A stretch of 64,000 nt of DNA from Notamacropus eugenii (GCF_028372415.1 NC_092875.1:51398771-51462770), one strand, 5' to 3'; counted from the stretch's first letter, positions 43,175-55,890 are shown. The notes: a model not told the origin generated them from the sequence alone. Numbers and translations: made by a program.

Positions 43175-43592
43175 ATTTTGTGAATCACTTTCTGCCAAGA
43201 GGTAAGAGACATGTTTCACTCTCAGTATTCTAGAATCATGATTGGTCATTTCATTGACCAGATTTCTTAGCTTTTCACATTTGTTTTCCTTTATGTAATT
43301 GTTGTCATTGTATAAATTGTTCTCTTGGTTCTGTAAACAGTTATTGTTGTTGTTCAGAGTATCTGATTCTCTTGACCCCATTTTGGGGTTTTCTTGGCAA
43401 AGATACTGGAGTGGTTTGCCATTTCCTTCTCCAGCTCATCTTACAGATGAGGTAACTGAGGTAAACAAGGTTAAGTGACTTGCCCAGGGTCACACAGCTA
43501 GTAAGTGTCTGAGGTCAGATTTGAACTCACGAAGATGAATTTTTCTGCTTCCAAGCTCATCCCTTTATGCACTGTGCCACCTAGCTGCTCAA
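43175..43592 (-). mobile_element. L1 piece plus reverse tRNA-derived SINE
   Basis: 43175-43340 is L1 3' text (CATGATTGGTCATTTCATTG, TAAATTGTTCTCTTGGTTCT). 43345-43590 is a reverse SINE (TTGTTGTTGTTCAGAGTATC, GGTTTTCTTGGCAAAGATAC, GTGCCACCTAGCTGCTC). Confidence 0.7.
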
Positions 43593-46500
43593 ACAGTTAT
43601 TAAGCACCTACTATGTACCAGGAATTGTGCTAAGTGCTTGGGATACAAAGAAAGGCAAAAAACTCAAACTCCTCAAATTAAAATACCAGCCCCTGCTCTC
43701 AAGGAACTCACAGTCTAATGTAGAAGATAACATATACATATATATGTACAAACAAGATATGACCACGATCAATTGGAGATGATCAACAAAGGGAAGGCAT
43801 TAGTATTGAGGTGGATTGGGAAAGACTTCTTGTAGAAGGTAGGATTTTAGCTTGGACTTGAAGCAATCCAAGGAAGTCAGAAGGCAGAAATGAGGAGGGA
43901 GAGCACTTCAGGTATGGGGGATGCTAGGAGCTTCAAGATGGACTGTCTTGTGTGAGGAAGCAAGGAGGTCAGTGTCAAAGTATAAGAAAGCTGGAAAGGG
44001 AGGAAGAGGTCAGTTTGTAAAAGTTTCAAAAGTCAAACAGAGGATTTTATATTTGATCCTGGATGTGATAGGAAGACACCAGAGTTTATTGAATAGTGAA
44101 ATCAAATTGTCAGCCCTGTACTTTAGAGAGATCACTTTGGCAGTTGAATGGAGAATGAGTTGGGGTTGGGAGAGACTTGAGGCAAGGAGACCAACCACAA
44201 GCTATTAGAATAATTCAGGTGTTACATGATAAAGATCTAAGGCAACAGTGTCAGAGGAGAGAAGAGGGGAGTATTTGAAAGATATTAGGATGGTAATATC
44301 AATAGATCTTGGCAACAGATATGGGAAAGGGAATGAGAATGAGGAGTCAAAGATGATACCTGGTTTGTAAGTCAAGGTATCTGGGAGCATAGTGGTGCCC
44401 TTTGAAAGGAAGTTAGGGATGGGAGGGTGTTTGGGGCAAGAGATAGTTAAGTTTAGGACATTGTTGAGTTTAAGATGTCTACAGGACACAGCTAGTTCTA
44501 AATGTACAATCAAAAGGTGAAGATGAAAGTATGGAAGTCATCAAAGAGGTCAGGGCTGGAAAAGTAGATATGAGAATTATTGGCATAGAGATGCTAATTG
44601 AATCTATGGGAACTGATGAGAGCACCAGCAGTATGGAAGGAGAAGAGAAGATGATCTAGGACAGAGCCCTATGGGACATCCACCATTAATGGGCAAAATC
44701 TGGATGAAGATCCAGTAAAGGAGACTGAGAAGGAGCAGTCAGATAGGTAGGAGGAGAATCAGGAGAGGGTAGTGTCCCAAAAACCTAGAGAGAAGAGAAT
44801 ATTAAGAAGAAGAGAGTGATTGATAGTGTTAAAGTTTACAGAGAGGTCAAGAAGGATGAAGATTGAAGACTGTTCAGTTGATTTAGAAACTAAGAGATTA
44901 TTAGTAATTTGAGAGAGAGGAGAATGATAAGGTCAGAAGACTGTAGAGAGTTAAGAAGAGAGTGAGTGGAAAGGCAGTGGTTGCATTGATTATAGAGGGC
45001 CTTTTTCAAGAGGTTAGCAACAAGTTATGGGAAGGATCAAACAAGGGTATTTTGAAGATGGAGGAGACATGGGAAAATCTGTGCCCGGGAGAGAAGTATC
45101 CAGTAGAGAGGGAGAGGTTTAAGGTAAGTGAAAGAGTGGGAATGGTCTATGGGGCAAATAGTTGGACTTCAGATAGAATAGGATTACTTGTGTATATAAA
45201 GGGATTGGCCTTGGCAAGGAAAAAGACCACTTCATTATGTGAGATAAGGGTGAAGGAGGAGATAGTGAGAGAAGGCATCTGGGTGATATGAAATGAGGAG
45301 GAGAGAGAAGAGGGAGCTCTTGGCAAATGACCTCAATTTTTTTCAGTGAAATATGAAGCAACCCTCAGCTGAGAGGTTTGGGGGAGGAGAATCACGAGAA
45401 ACTTAAGGCATGATGAAAAAGTCTGTAAAAGCCACTATGGTGAGTAGGATAATGAGTCAATTAGGAAAGCGTAAAAGGATTGCTGCATTGAGGGCCCAGC
45501 TGAGGTTATGTCTTAACTGAGATTATGTAACATATATTTGTGGGGTAATTAGGTGGTACAGTGGATAGACAGCTGGGTCAGGAAGACTCAGTTTCCCTAA
45601 TTCAAATCTGGTCTCAGACCCTTACTAGCTATGTGACCCTGAGCAAGTCACTTAATTTTATTTGACTCGATTTCCTCATCTGTAAAATGAGCTGGAGAAG
45701 GAATGGCAAACTACTCCAGTATCTCTGCCAAGAAAAACCCAAATGGGGTCATGAACAGTTGAACATGACTGAAAAAAGGCTGAACAATGACAATAATTGG
45801 ACATTTGTAGTAGATCCAGTCAGTGTTGCTTAGTGATTTTCTCCAGTTTCATTGAGTAGCACATAAGTAGGAGTGAAGGCAATAGAGCATGGGAATAATC
45901 CAGGGTTGAGGCTTCTCAAATCTTCAATAGGATAAGGGAGCAAGGGACTTGAGAGAAGACAGAGTCGAGCTGAACTGGTTCTACAAGGGGTCAAGACAGG
46001 GAAGGAAAGAGAGTATAGCTAATGTAGGGGTAAAGGCCTTAGAAAGAACTAAGGGGCCAAGAGATTGGAGGTCATGATGAGGGAGAGGAACATGGTTTGG
46101 GGTTCTAAGATAGAGAGATGGATGGAATGACAACAAATTGTGATCAGATAATGGGAATTTTCAAGTTCATAAACATGGAAATGGTGTATTTATGGGTGAT
46201 GGCAAAATCAAGGCTATCAAGGCTATCTTTGTGTAGCTGAGATGGAGTGGAGAAGGAGGTCAAAGGAACTAAGTGAGGTGTGGAACTGGGATATAAAACT
46301 GTTTGAGGAAGTATTGATAGGGGTTGAAGTTCCCTAGCCCTAGTACAGGGCTTCTTAAACTTTTCCCACTATCAATCCCTTCAGTGCTTCTTAAACTGTG
46401 GGGCAAGACTGTGTGAGGGCAGAGGTTGGGAAGGAGAGAAAGACTGTGAGGCAGGCATTGAATTCACTGAGGAAAGAAGGATGAGATGTCTTGAAGGTGG

Positions 46501-46960
46501 GTAGACAACAGCCAGCAGAATTTTGATTGGGTGGTAGACCTGGATTGAGTAAACCTTAAAGAAGGAGAAGTTATTAAGAGATAGAGGTAGGAGGAGAGCC
46601 TGGAGGTGGCAATGGGGAGCAAGAAATATTTTAATTCTTGCAATGCAGCCAGTGATGGAAACAGTGGCTACAGAGATTGTGTCATCAAGAGGGAGCCTGG
46701 TCTCAGTGAGAACCAGAAGATGAAAGGAGTAGGAAAGGAAAAGGAAAAGATTTAAGAAGGAAGCAAATTTGTTACCAATGCTCTGAATATTCCAGAGAGC
46801 ACAATGGAAGGGGTGGTAGCTTTAGAGTGTGATATTGGAAGGACAGTCAGGTTGAGATGGATGGGAATAAAGGAGTGGATAGTAAGGGGTGGAGAATAGG
46901 GTTTGTATTATGACAGGAGGTCATGATCACTTAGATAAGTAGGGTATGACTGGGTGGGAG
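43593..46960 (-). mobile_element. Large CR1-clade (L2/L3-type) LINE, decayed
   Basis: From the 3' end (ACAGTTATTAAGCACCTACT, ACAAAGAAAGGCAAAAAAC, GGAACTCACAGTCTAATGTA) the element runs back through 3' UTR and reverse-transcriptase coding sequence in reverse orientation (AGAGGATTTTATATTTGATC, ACATTGTTGAGTTTAAGATG, CCAGTAAAGGAGACTGAGAA, GTTTACAGAGAGGTCAAGAA). It is the most complete copy of the family here and explains the fragments at 2000, 4225, 18475, 25370, 29460 and 50180. Its frames are interrupted many times. A SINE is inserted at 45545-45790. Confidence 0.6.
45545..45790 (+). mobile_element. tRNA-derived marsupial SINE
   Basis: TAATTAGGTGGTACAGTGGA head, CTAGCTATGTGACCCTGAGC, CTGGAGAAGGAATGGCAAAC, tail GAACATGACTGAAAAAAGGC. 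Inserted in the CR1-clade LINE. Confidence 0.75.
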
Positions 46961-46964
46961 TTTA

Positions 46965-47460
46965 TTAGTGCTAGAAGGAACGGGCAATTGATGGGAAATT
47001 TCAAAAATAATTTTACTATAGTTTCTTTAATCTGTGTAAATATATTTTAAATATAAATAATTATAAGCAAGTAAAATTTTACTTTGAAATAAAACTTTTC
47101 ATTCTAACAACTCTACTTTTTTTGCCCTTTGGATTAAAAAAAAATGTTCAACTGCTGTGGCTTGGTCTCTCAAAGTCTTCTTGATTTCTAGTCCTTCTAT
47201 GGTTCATTTCAGGAGTTTAAGAGGGTTAATGACATCACCAGGTGTTCAGTCTCAAGGTTTTGTCTTTTAAGGGTGTTGGGCAATGGTTCTGCTTATTTCA
47301 TTTCTCATCATTTCATACAAGTCTTTTCAGGTTTCTATAAATTTATCCCTTTCCTTATGTCTTATGGCATAATAATATTTCATTACAGTCATATACCATA
47401 TACCTTTGTTCTCAAAGGGAAAGACCCGTAAAAAGCCTCTTTCCATAAATGAAGGTTAGC
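46965..47460 (-). mobile_element. L1-type LINE 3' region
   Basis: Reverse L1 text: TTCATACAAGTCTTTTCAGG, CTTATGGCATAATAATATTT, CATTACAGTCATATACC. 47465-47870 after it is plain DNA. Confidence 0.55.
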
Positions 47461-47869
47461 AAGTACTTATGTTTGCACTCAAGATCAAAAGGGAAAAGGG
47501 AGTCTTCTCTGCCATAATCACTGACTTTCAATGGCCAATAGGATCACTGATTAGCTCTTGGCTGCATTCATAGAGGCAGGATCCAAAAGACTGGCAGATT
47601 AGGTCAAATTTAAGAAGATAAACTTCAATAGGAAGCAATGTAAAGGTCTGCCTTAGGGTTCAAAAAATCAATTGCACAAATAGAGGATGGGAGATGTGTG
47701 GCTGAACAGTAGTTTCTGTAATGAAAAAGATCTTTAGGTTTTAGTGAACTGAAAATATGGTAAGAATCAAAATCATGATATGGTGTAGAAAAAAACAAGT
47801 TCGATCTTAGCCTGAGTTATTGTATGAGAGCATTAAGAATGAAGAAAGTGGTGGTCCCACTGTACCTTC

Positions 47870-48230
47870 TTCTTCTGGATCACATTTGTGTTCCTGGACT
47901 TTGGGAATTTGCATAGGCCAGTCTCCCTTGCCTGGAACACTCTCCCTGCTCATTTCTGTCTCTTGGTTTCCTTGGCTTCCTCCAAGTCCTAGATCAAACA
48001 CTACTTTCTTTGGGAACCTTTCCTGATCCCCCTTCATCCCATTCCCTTCCCTCTGTAGATTATCTCTATTTATCTTGTATATATGTGTTGCATATTGTCT
48101 TCCCTACTGCACTGTAAGCTCCCCAAGGGCAGGAACTGTCTTTTCCCTTTTTTTGTATTTTCGACACTTAGCACAGTGTCTGGCAGATAACAGGTGTTTA
48201 ATAAATGTTTATTGACTGACTGATTAAGCT
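47870..48230 (+). mobile_element. L2 LINE 3' end
   Basis: CCCTTGCCTGGAACACTCTC, CACTGTAAGCTCCCCAAGGG, CACTTAGCACAGTGTCTGGC, TAATAAATGTTTATTGACTG: an L2 3' UTR with its usual end. 48240-48650 holds MIR-like scraps (about 48420-48540). Confidence 0.75.
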
Positions 48231-48926
48231 CAGTTTTGAAAGCCACATTTTAGGGAGGACTTTGACAAACTAGAGTATATCTGGAGGAAAGTGACTGAGG
48301 TGGTGATGAGCCTAGAGATCGTGCTATCTGTGGATTGATTGAAGGGATTGAGGATGTATAGTGAGGAGAAGAAAAGACTTAGGGGAACATGATAGTTGCC
48401 TTCAAGTATTTGTTTGTAGGACCTTAAATTAGTTTCTTTCTTTCTGTGGGACTCAGCTTTCTCATCTGTGAAATGAGAGAATTGGACTCTCAGACAGTTT
48501 CGAAGGTACCTTCTACCTCTATATTATATGATCTCTTGGGTCTGTAGGATTTATTCTGCTGGCTCCAGGGGCAGAACCAGGAACAATGAGGGAAAGTTGT
48601 AGAGAGGCAGATGAATAACTTTCTAGTTCTTAAAATCATCCCAAAGTGCTTCGAAAAGAAGTGAGTTCCCCAACCTGCTCATGACAGTCTGCAGAGTCAT
48701 TTATCAGGGATCTTGTAGAAGGTCTCCCATTCAGATAAAGAAGCCTCAGAGGCTTCTTCTTAGCCCTGAGAGTCTAAGATTTTCTTCTTTCTTCTCCTCC
48801 TCCCCAGAAGACATCCTGAACGATTGCTCCATCCATCCTCTGACACCATCTCCTGTGACTGTGTGGGTGGGGAGAAGTGAGAGAGTGAGTAGGGCAAAGG
48901 AGGAAAGATCAGTTGATGCCAGGACC

Positions 48927-51900
48927 ATGGAAGGGACAGTTGATATTTATGTAAATCAAGGGTCGGCCCCCAAGAAGAGAACCAAGAAGAAAGAGGCCCC
49001 AGCAGGTAATACCAGTAAGCGAAAGTAGGGGCGGTGGTGGTGGTAAGGACAGGAGAAGTCTCCTTGGAGTTGTGACTCTGAAGGGATAGAGAAGGGGGAA
49101 ACCTAAGGCCAGGAGGCTGGGCCCTTGCATGCTTGAGGGTGCATCTGCCTGTCTCTGCCTTCTTCAGATACCTCTGTTGGTTACATGCAGGTACCCAGAG
49201 ATCTTCCCTTTAGTCTGCTCTAATCTAAGCCCCTGGTTCATTTCTTCCAGAATCGGGGAGTAAGATGGGACCCAGGATGCCAGAGAGAAGGCATTTTAGG
49301 TAGGAGAGATTTGAAGCTCGATGGGGAGAGAGAGAGGAGGGTTCTGGAACTCATGATGTCCATGTTCCTTTAAAAAATATTTGCATTCTGAACTTCAGAA
49401 ACACCAAATAAAACGAACATTTCCGTATACAAAGCAGAACATAGAAAAGAGCATTGTTCATAAACCCCAAATTCCCACTTTGTACTTTTTGCTTTTCCTT
49501 TTAAGTAATTAATGAAGTCAACATGTAACTTTCAAAGCCGTTCTGCTTGTCTGGGTTTTCTTCTGGCCTTCCTTCTGTTCTCTCCCTTGCATTTAAAAAA
49601 TGCTTCAATGAACCACTTTTCCTTTTTCTTTCTGATGACTCTGTCACTGGTTCCCACCCCCTTGCCTCCAATTCCCCATCTCCAGCTTAAAAAAAGAAAA
49701 CCAAGTCCTGGTAACAAATATACACAGTCAAGCAAATCAAATTCATTTGTTGGTTGTGTCTGAAAAATGTATGTTGTTCTATATCACGAGTCCACATTCC
49801 TTTTGTCTTGGGCAACAGGCTTCGTTAGTGAAGCTTCTGAATCTTGGTGGGATGCTCAGGTTCTTCAAGTAGATGACAAGAGGGATCTGGTGCTGAGGAA
49901 CACGATGCCTTGGCTCTTTGGACCTCTGAAGCCTTTGTCTGGTCCCTCCAGGTGCCCAAAGATTTAGAGAGGAGGATGACCCTGACTATGAGAACATCTC
50001 TGTGATTGCAAGGAAACAGAATGGTTCTGTGGAACAACAATCGATGTCCATCCAGTGGGGTAAGGAAAGTTCCTTGCTCCTTGTCTCACTCTGCTACAAC
50101 TCTGCTGGTCTCAAGCTCAGGCTCAGCTAAGGACATGGCTCACCATGGGAGGGACAATACTACTTAGGACTGTAGGCAAAAACAGAACAGCCCTGCCCTC
50201 AGGGAGATTATATTTTATTGGTGGAGGCGGGAGAACATAGACACAGACTTCCTATATGTTTTGTATTTCTGTGTATGTGTACATGTTTCCCCAGTAGAAT
50301 GTAAGGTCCTTGAGGTTAGTGTTTTGTTTTGTATCCCCAGGACCAAGCTCAGGTCTTAGCACATAGTAAGTAGTTGCTTAATAGATACATATTTAAAGAA
50401 TGAAAATAATACAGAAATAATTTCTGAGAGCAAGGCAAGGGCACTAGGAGCTGGGATGAGGGGTAGGAATCCAGAAAGACCTGTTGTAGGAGGAGGTGGC
50501 ATTTGAGCTGAGTTTCAAAAGAAAGCTAGGAATTCTGAGAGGCAGAAGTGTGGAGGGGAGTGTATTTCTGGCATGAAGACTGGAGAGGACATGTCCTGGA
50601 CAAACAGCAAGTTTAGCTGGAATGTAGAATGCAAAAACAGGATAAACCTGGGTAGGCTAGAGCCAGACTGTAAAGGGAGTTTAGACAGAGGAGTTTAGAT
50701 TTGGTCTTGGAGGTAATAGGGAGCCCTTGGAGGTTCTTGAGCGGGTGGGGAGGGGGTGTAACATGATCAGATCTGTACTTCAAGAAAAACTCCTTGGGGC
50801 AGTTGTGTGGGGGTTGGAATAGAGTAGGGAAAGATGTGAGTCAGGGAAAGCAACTAGAAGGCTATTGCTATAGCCCAGGAGAGGTGATAAAACTCTAAAC
50901 TGAAGTGGTAGATGGTTGAGCACAGAGGAGGAATGTGGGAGATGTGAAGCTAGAAGAGATAAGCCCTAGGAAGATTTGGGTTCAAATCCTGCCTCAGACA
51001 CTTGTTAGCTCCGACTTTGGGCAAATTACCTAGCCTTTTCAGCCTCAGTTTCCTCATCTGTAAAATGAGATGTTGCACTCTATGATTTGGTGATCCTATG
51101 AGGCAGGGAGATGGAAGGGTTGAGCATGGCTGAGCTTTCAAACCTAGAAGACTAGAAGAAGGGTAGTGTCCAACAGAAATAGGGACACTAGGAGGAGAGC
51201 AGGGTTTAGAGGGAAAGATAGGTAATGCTTTGGACATACAGTTACCCATTATGTAAAAGACCCTGTGCAGGATATGGAGGGGTCCAAAAATACATGTATT
51301 CTTTTCAAGGAGCTTACAACCTAATAGAAGAAGGCACAAAAAACAAGTAAATACAGTTGGTAGGGAAGTGAAATCAGTGCAAAGGAAGGGAGAAGTCAAG
51401 GAAGGCTTTCTAGAAGGGGCGTTGGAGTTGGAGTCTAAAGGCTGGCTAGGAATTCGAGAGGGCGAGGGTGACTATGGCTAGTGGGAACAAAGGCAGAAAA
51501 GTGGAAGCCAGAGTGGGGAGAGGGGCTGTGTTCAAGGGAGCAAAGAGCTGTCCATTTTAGTTAAAGCACAGAATACACAGAAGGTATTAGTGCCAGACTA
51601 ATTTCTTCATTCTTGGATTCAGCCAACATGGACCAAATAATTGATTCTCAGTTTGGGGATTTACAACATCGGTAGTACATGGGGTGTTCAGGAGCACTAG
51701 CACCTCTGGAACTGATGGAGAGGTCCAGAAAAAGAGCAGAGGGGAAACTGAGAAGGGAGAGATGCTTTTCAGCTGTGTTTGAGGAGGTTTCCAGAAGGAG
51801 GCTACTCCTGAGTTGAGGATGTTTACAGGTTAGAGAACTGGTAAGAATCCCATAGATGAAGAGAGAGGGGCAGGCCATTTTGGATTCAGGGACTAGTGTG

Positions 51901-54900
51901 ACAAAAGGCAAATAGATAGTGTGAATGGTCTGGTCAGGCAAACTAAGTAAACCAAATTTGTTGGAGAGTAGTTCATCCATCATAATGGAGGAAACCATTA
52001 TGAGACTCATTCATTCATTCAACGAATATTAACATAATGCCTGAGGCATCGCCTCCAACCCTATTTCTACTCACTAGCTTCATCTTTTTATATCCCCTCA
52101 GGGTTCTTAGGGTTTGCGCTGAGGGACAGGAATGTATTTTTCTAGTGCTATAGTTTGCCAGTTTCTACCAGTGTGTTTACCACCTTGGCTTTTAGAAAGG
52201 GCTATTTTACTATGTATATCAAACATAGTTTGATACAAATAGTTGGTACAAATCTTTCCCTCAAAGGCTGTGACAGACTTTTCCACAAGTACATACATAC
52301 AGAGTTAAAGGGAAAGTGGGATCAAAGTTAGAGGGCATATTTAGTCAATAAACAATAGTCAATACCCCTTTATTAAACACCTACTATGTGCCAGGACTCT
52401 GTTAAGCACTGGTGATACAAATATGAAAAAAGAAAAGTTCCTGACCTCAAGGAGCTTACTTAGCAAGGGATAGATATCTCATAACTTCTTAAGATCATCT
52501 TAAGGAAGTCCCTCTCAAGTATGGTATACTGATAAATAAAATAAGTGTAGAATAATTTTATATATATACACGTATACACATAACATGTAAAAATGTGTAT
52601 ACGTGTATATATACATGCATATATACATAATATACACATGCATACATATACATGCACACATATAATGTACCTTTTTGTATACAACGGTAGCCATCTCTAG
52701 GGCAGGGGGAGGGAGAAGAAAAAAAATAAATTTCCATGATAATTTTGTTGTATATTTGAAAAGAGTATCAAGTTGTACATAGTGGATTTGCAGCTTCATG
52801 TGCAGTCATCTTTTTTATTGTACTATATTATAGAAACCCTTGTTTTATTTCATAAATTAAAAATAAAACTTACTAATGTTTTAAAAAAAGTATGGTGTAT
52901 ATTTCCTGCTGGCTTCTTTGTAAAACCTTGAATCTGCTTTCCTCACAACATCCAGTGGGTTCTTGGCTCCAGCTTGTGAGGTTTAGGTGATTCTGGGGAA
53001 GACAATGATGACAAGTCCCAAACCTTTTCTCCTCAGAATTTCACAAGGTCCTCCTTCAGTTATGAATGATGAAGAGGGGTGGGGAGGGGCCCAGGTCTAG
53101 GGATGAGAAAGAACTGCTTTCCAAGCAGTTCCTGCTCAGGGATTAGGTTGGAATACTCTCTCTTGACTTGTTGCTCACTTGTTGGCAAAAGTGGTTCCTT
53201 CCAGAGGTCACTCAACTGGGTCTCTCTCATCCTCAGCCCCTGCTGCTTCAGCTCCAAGCAATTCCTCAGGACTCTCCTTGGTGCACAAATCTATTGTGTG
53301 TCTTTACCTCCTCCTGGCTCTGTGTTTCCTGCTGTGCATTGTCCTGTTGTCTCTGGTGGTGGTAAAAGGTGAGTGTGAGGGGTGTGTGTGTGAGGGAGGG
53401 GTGGTAAAGGGGAAAGTGGAGAAGAGAGGGGCATGGCTCCACATGCCCATACCTGGGCCTGGCATCCTCTCTGTTCTGTCATTTCCTCCAGTCCAGACCC
53501 CTCCATTATCCTATCCAGACCCCATACTACACTTACCTGATCCTACCTCATACCTTCTCCCAGGCCCTAACCATTGCCCTTCCAGTCCTTCACCCACTCC
53601 AATTCTTCTCCTGTCTTTTCTTTCTGACTTTTCTTCTTTCTGTCTCTTTCTCACCCTCTTTCTAATTCTTTCCCACTTTTTTTTTTCCATTTCTCTCTCT
53701 CTGTCCCCATGCTTTGATGTTTCTATCCCCATTTCTCTATCTCTATTTCCTTACCCCACTCCCCTTATTCCTTCACCTCTTCCCCTGATCAACTCCAGGC
53801 TGAATCCCAGGCTTACCCTCTCCTTTATTTTTTCTCTCCAGGCTCTGATTTTTCCGAGAAGCTGATGAGTATGAACAGCGAGCTGTGGAATGGTAAGGTG
53901 GAGGAACTGAGGTGGGGGGAAGTTGTGAGTCTAGGAGAGGCACAGGAGAACTGTGGGGAAAAGTCAGCCCTGAGCACAGGGCAGAATTAATCCCTGGGCA
54001 TTTGGGAAAGAGGGGGCAAAGGTTAGTGCATCACCTCTCTCTTTTCCCTCTGGGACTTCCTTGTTCTAAAAAATGTTCTCTCTCTCTGTCTCTCCTCCTC
54101 TGTGTCTCTGTCTCTCTTTCCTCTATATTTTTCCTCTCTTTTTGTTTTACTTATTTCCCATAATAATGCTAACATTTATATGAAACATGATTTGCAAAAT
54201 ATTTTGAGCTCAGTTTCTCATTCGATATTTATGTATTTCGCATTTATTTATCTGTGTCTGTGTTGTCTTCTCCCAACAAGAATGTGAGTCCCCTGAGGGT
54301 AGAGACTGTCTGCTTTGGTCTTTATATCCTCATTGACTAGCACAGTGCCTACTACTTTGGAGGGATTTAAATATTTGTTGAATGAAAGAATGAATGAATG
54401 AATGTCTCTTTTTGGATCTCTTAGTCTCTGGTATCCTCCAGAAGGAACAGGATAATACGCAGGAACTGGAGACAAAGATTATTAGAATAAAGACAGTCAG
54501 TGATGCTTGTGATAAGAAGGTGAAACAAATTAAAGCAGGTATTCCTATCCTTCAGCACCCAGTGCTGGGTGAGGGTGAATGAAGGTGGGGAATGGAGTAG
54601 ATGGCGTGGAACTGCCCATTTCTGATGAGGGGAGAGATAAGGGTCCCCAGAGGTTAGGGGGAAAAGGAGGGTCTTGATTGAGTAATGGGGCTCTGGCGGA
54701 GATATCTCTGGGAGAGGTATATCTCTGGAATAGAAAGCTTTGGGAAGAGAGGGTGAAGGGTTTTATATCTGGCTCTAGGGTCTTCTCTCCATCTTCTCTT
54801 TTGCAGAGCTGTTAAGCAACACCCTGATGCTGAATGCTTTGAATACTCAAGTGAAAAAACTGGAGATGGCTCAAAAAGCAGGTTAAGTGGGCAGAAATCC

Positions 54901-55017
54901 CTTATGCAGGGTGGGGGAAGGAAGTGTAAGAGATGACTCCCAAGGGCATGTAATGTAGAGCCTGATCTTATGTCTTCCTCCCTCCCAGGACCAAGTTCCA
55001 CTGCGTCAACCGGCTAA
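48927..55017 (+). CDS. MCEMP1: MCEMP1, mast cell-expressed membrane protein 1
   Basis: MCEMP1 is a single-pass type II membrane protein of mast cells and other myeloid cells, up-regulated in inflammation. Seven coding exons: 48927-49005, 49952-50059, 53237-53368, 53842-53892, 54425-54538, 54807-54881 and 54989-55017 (TAA at 55015). They total 588 bases, 195 residues (human 187); every junction is phase 1. The start MEGTVDIYV matches human MEVEEIYK in position. The cytosolic part is lysine-rich and carries DPDYENI, also in human. The membrane span is SIVCLYLLLALCFLLCIVLL. The ectodomain keeps the LWNVS glycosylation sequon across the exon 4/5 junction and ends in coiled-coil-like helices (LNTQVKKLEMAQKA). 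The C-terminus is PSSTASTG. The second intron is 3.2 kb and full of LINE fragments. No canonical AATAAA was found in the next 500 bases. Confidence 0.93.
49375..49860 (-). mobile_element. L1-type LINE 3' region in MCEMP1 intron 1
   Basis: Reverse L1 text: AACAAATATACACAGTCAAG, CAAATCAAATTCATTTGTTG, TTGTGTCTGAAAAATGTATG. Lies between coding exons 1 and 2. Confidence 0.55.
50180..52460. mobile_element. CR1-clade and L2 fragments in MCEMP1 intron 2
   Basis: 50285-50400 is a forward L2 3' end (GTAGAATGTAAGGTCCTTGA). 50410-50960 is reverse CR1-clade RT region (AGGTAATAGGGAGCCCTTGG, GAAGGCTATTGCTATAGCCC). 50970-51100 is a forward MIR. 51240-52010 and 52335-52460 are CR1-clade 3' ends (CTCAAGGAGCTTACTTAGCA). 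None carries an open frame. Confidence 0.55.
52540..52690. repeat. TA/CA-rich low-complexity tract
   Basis: Degenerate TATATACACGTATACACAT-type repeats, A/T and purine-pyrimidine alternating, in MCEMP1 intron 2. 52700-52900 after it resembles an L1 or SINE 3' tail (TTGTATATTTGAAAAGAGTA). Confidence 0.8.
54265..54404 (+). mobile_element. L2 LINE 3' end next to MCEMP1 exon 5
   Basis: AAGAATGTGAGTCCCCTGAG, GACTAGCACAGTGCCTACTA, ATATTTGTTGAATGAAAGAA, then (TGAA)n: the L2 3' end. It stops about 20 bases before the acceptor of coding exon 5 (AG at 54423-54424). Confidence 0.7.
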
Positions 55018-55890
55018 AGAAGATCAGTCTTTCATCTGGAGGCCAGATCTCTCTGGTCTCAGTTTCTCTCATGTGATCTGGGTGTGTTTGGGTGCTTTTG
55101 AACAGTATGTAACATGATTTAAGATTCTCAAAGAAAAAGAGAAAAGTCAGACTCTGGACATCATTCCCTCTCCCGTTAGTGTGTGCTTTCCCAGGTTCAT
55201 GTTTACATGTTTATACCAAGTGTGCCTCAGTGTGTATAACTATATTGGGTATGTCCATGTGTGTCTTTCAGTGTATGAATATTTACAAGAAGGGATGAGT
55301 GTGTAGGAGAGCAGGGCAGAGGCCACCTCCAGGTGTAAGGTCATGCTGGTTGGTCCCAGAAGTCTCCTTTATACTAAAGCACTTGTCTCTCAGGTAGGCC
55401 CTGGAGGAAGAAAAGAGAGATGGATGAATACCGATACCCAGGGGTTTCCTGGTAGCTCAGCGGGGCCCTTGATTCCGATGGGTTTGATTCAGATTTTAAA
55501 ATTTTCTTTAAAATATTTTTTATTTCTATGTTTTGTTTTTATCACTTCCCGATAATATCTCGCCATCATCCAAACTTGGCTTAGATGTCTATATACATCT
55601 TACATTTTAAAATGTAAAATCATTACTATATAATATTTTCTTTTTGGTCTGGACCTTTGATTTCATTGGTGGAGGAATTCCTCAGTACAGAAACTCCCTC
55701 TATAAATGCAAATGAACAACACACACACATTACAGTTTCTAGGCTATTTACTAAATGACTAGATGGCTCAGAGAACAATGGGGAACCTGTAACATATAAC
55801 CAGTAAGGAACTATGGAGCTCTCCTCCTCCTCCTCCTCTTCAAGAAGAGAAGAGGGCCTGGTCCTGTGGCAAGGGCAGGGAGGACCTGTT
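55018..55890. other. MCEMP1 3' flank
   Basis: Probable 3' UTR, then plain AT-rich DNA. A short (TCC)n run lies at about 55819-55842. No gene seen. Confidence 0.4.

Noticed and set aside
53179-53865. 228-residue forward frame
   Set aside because: It is MCEMP1 exon 3 read through into a C/T-rich intron; the donor at 53368/53369 is clear.
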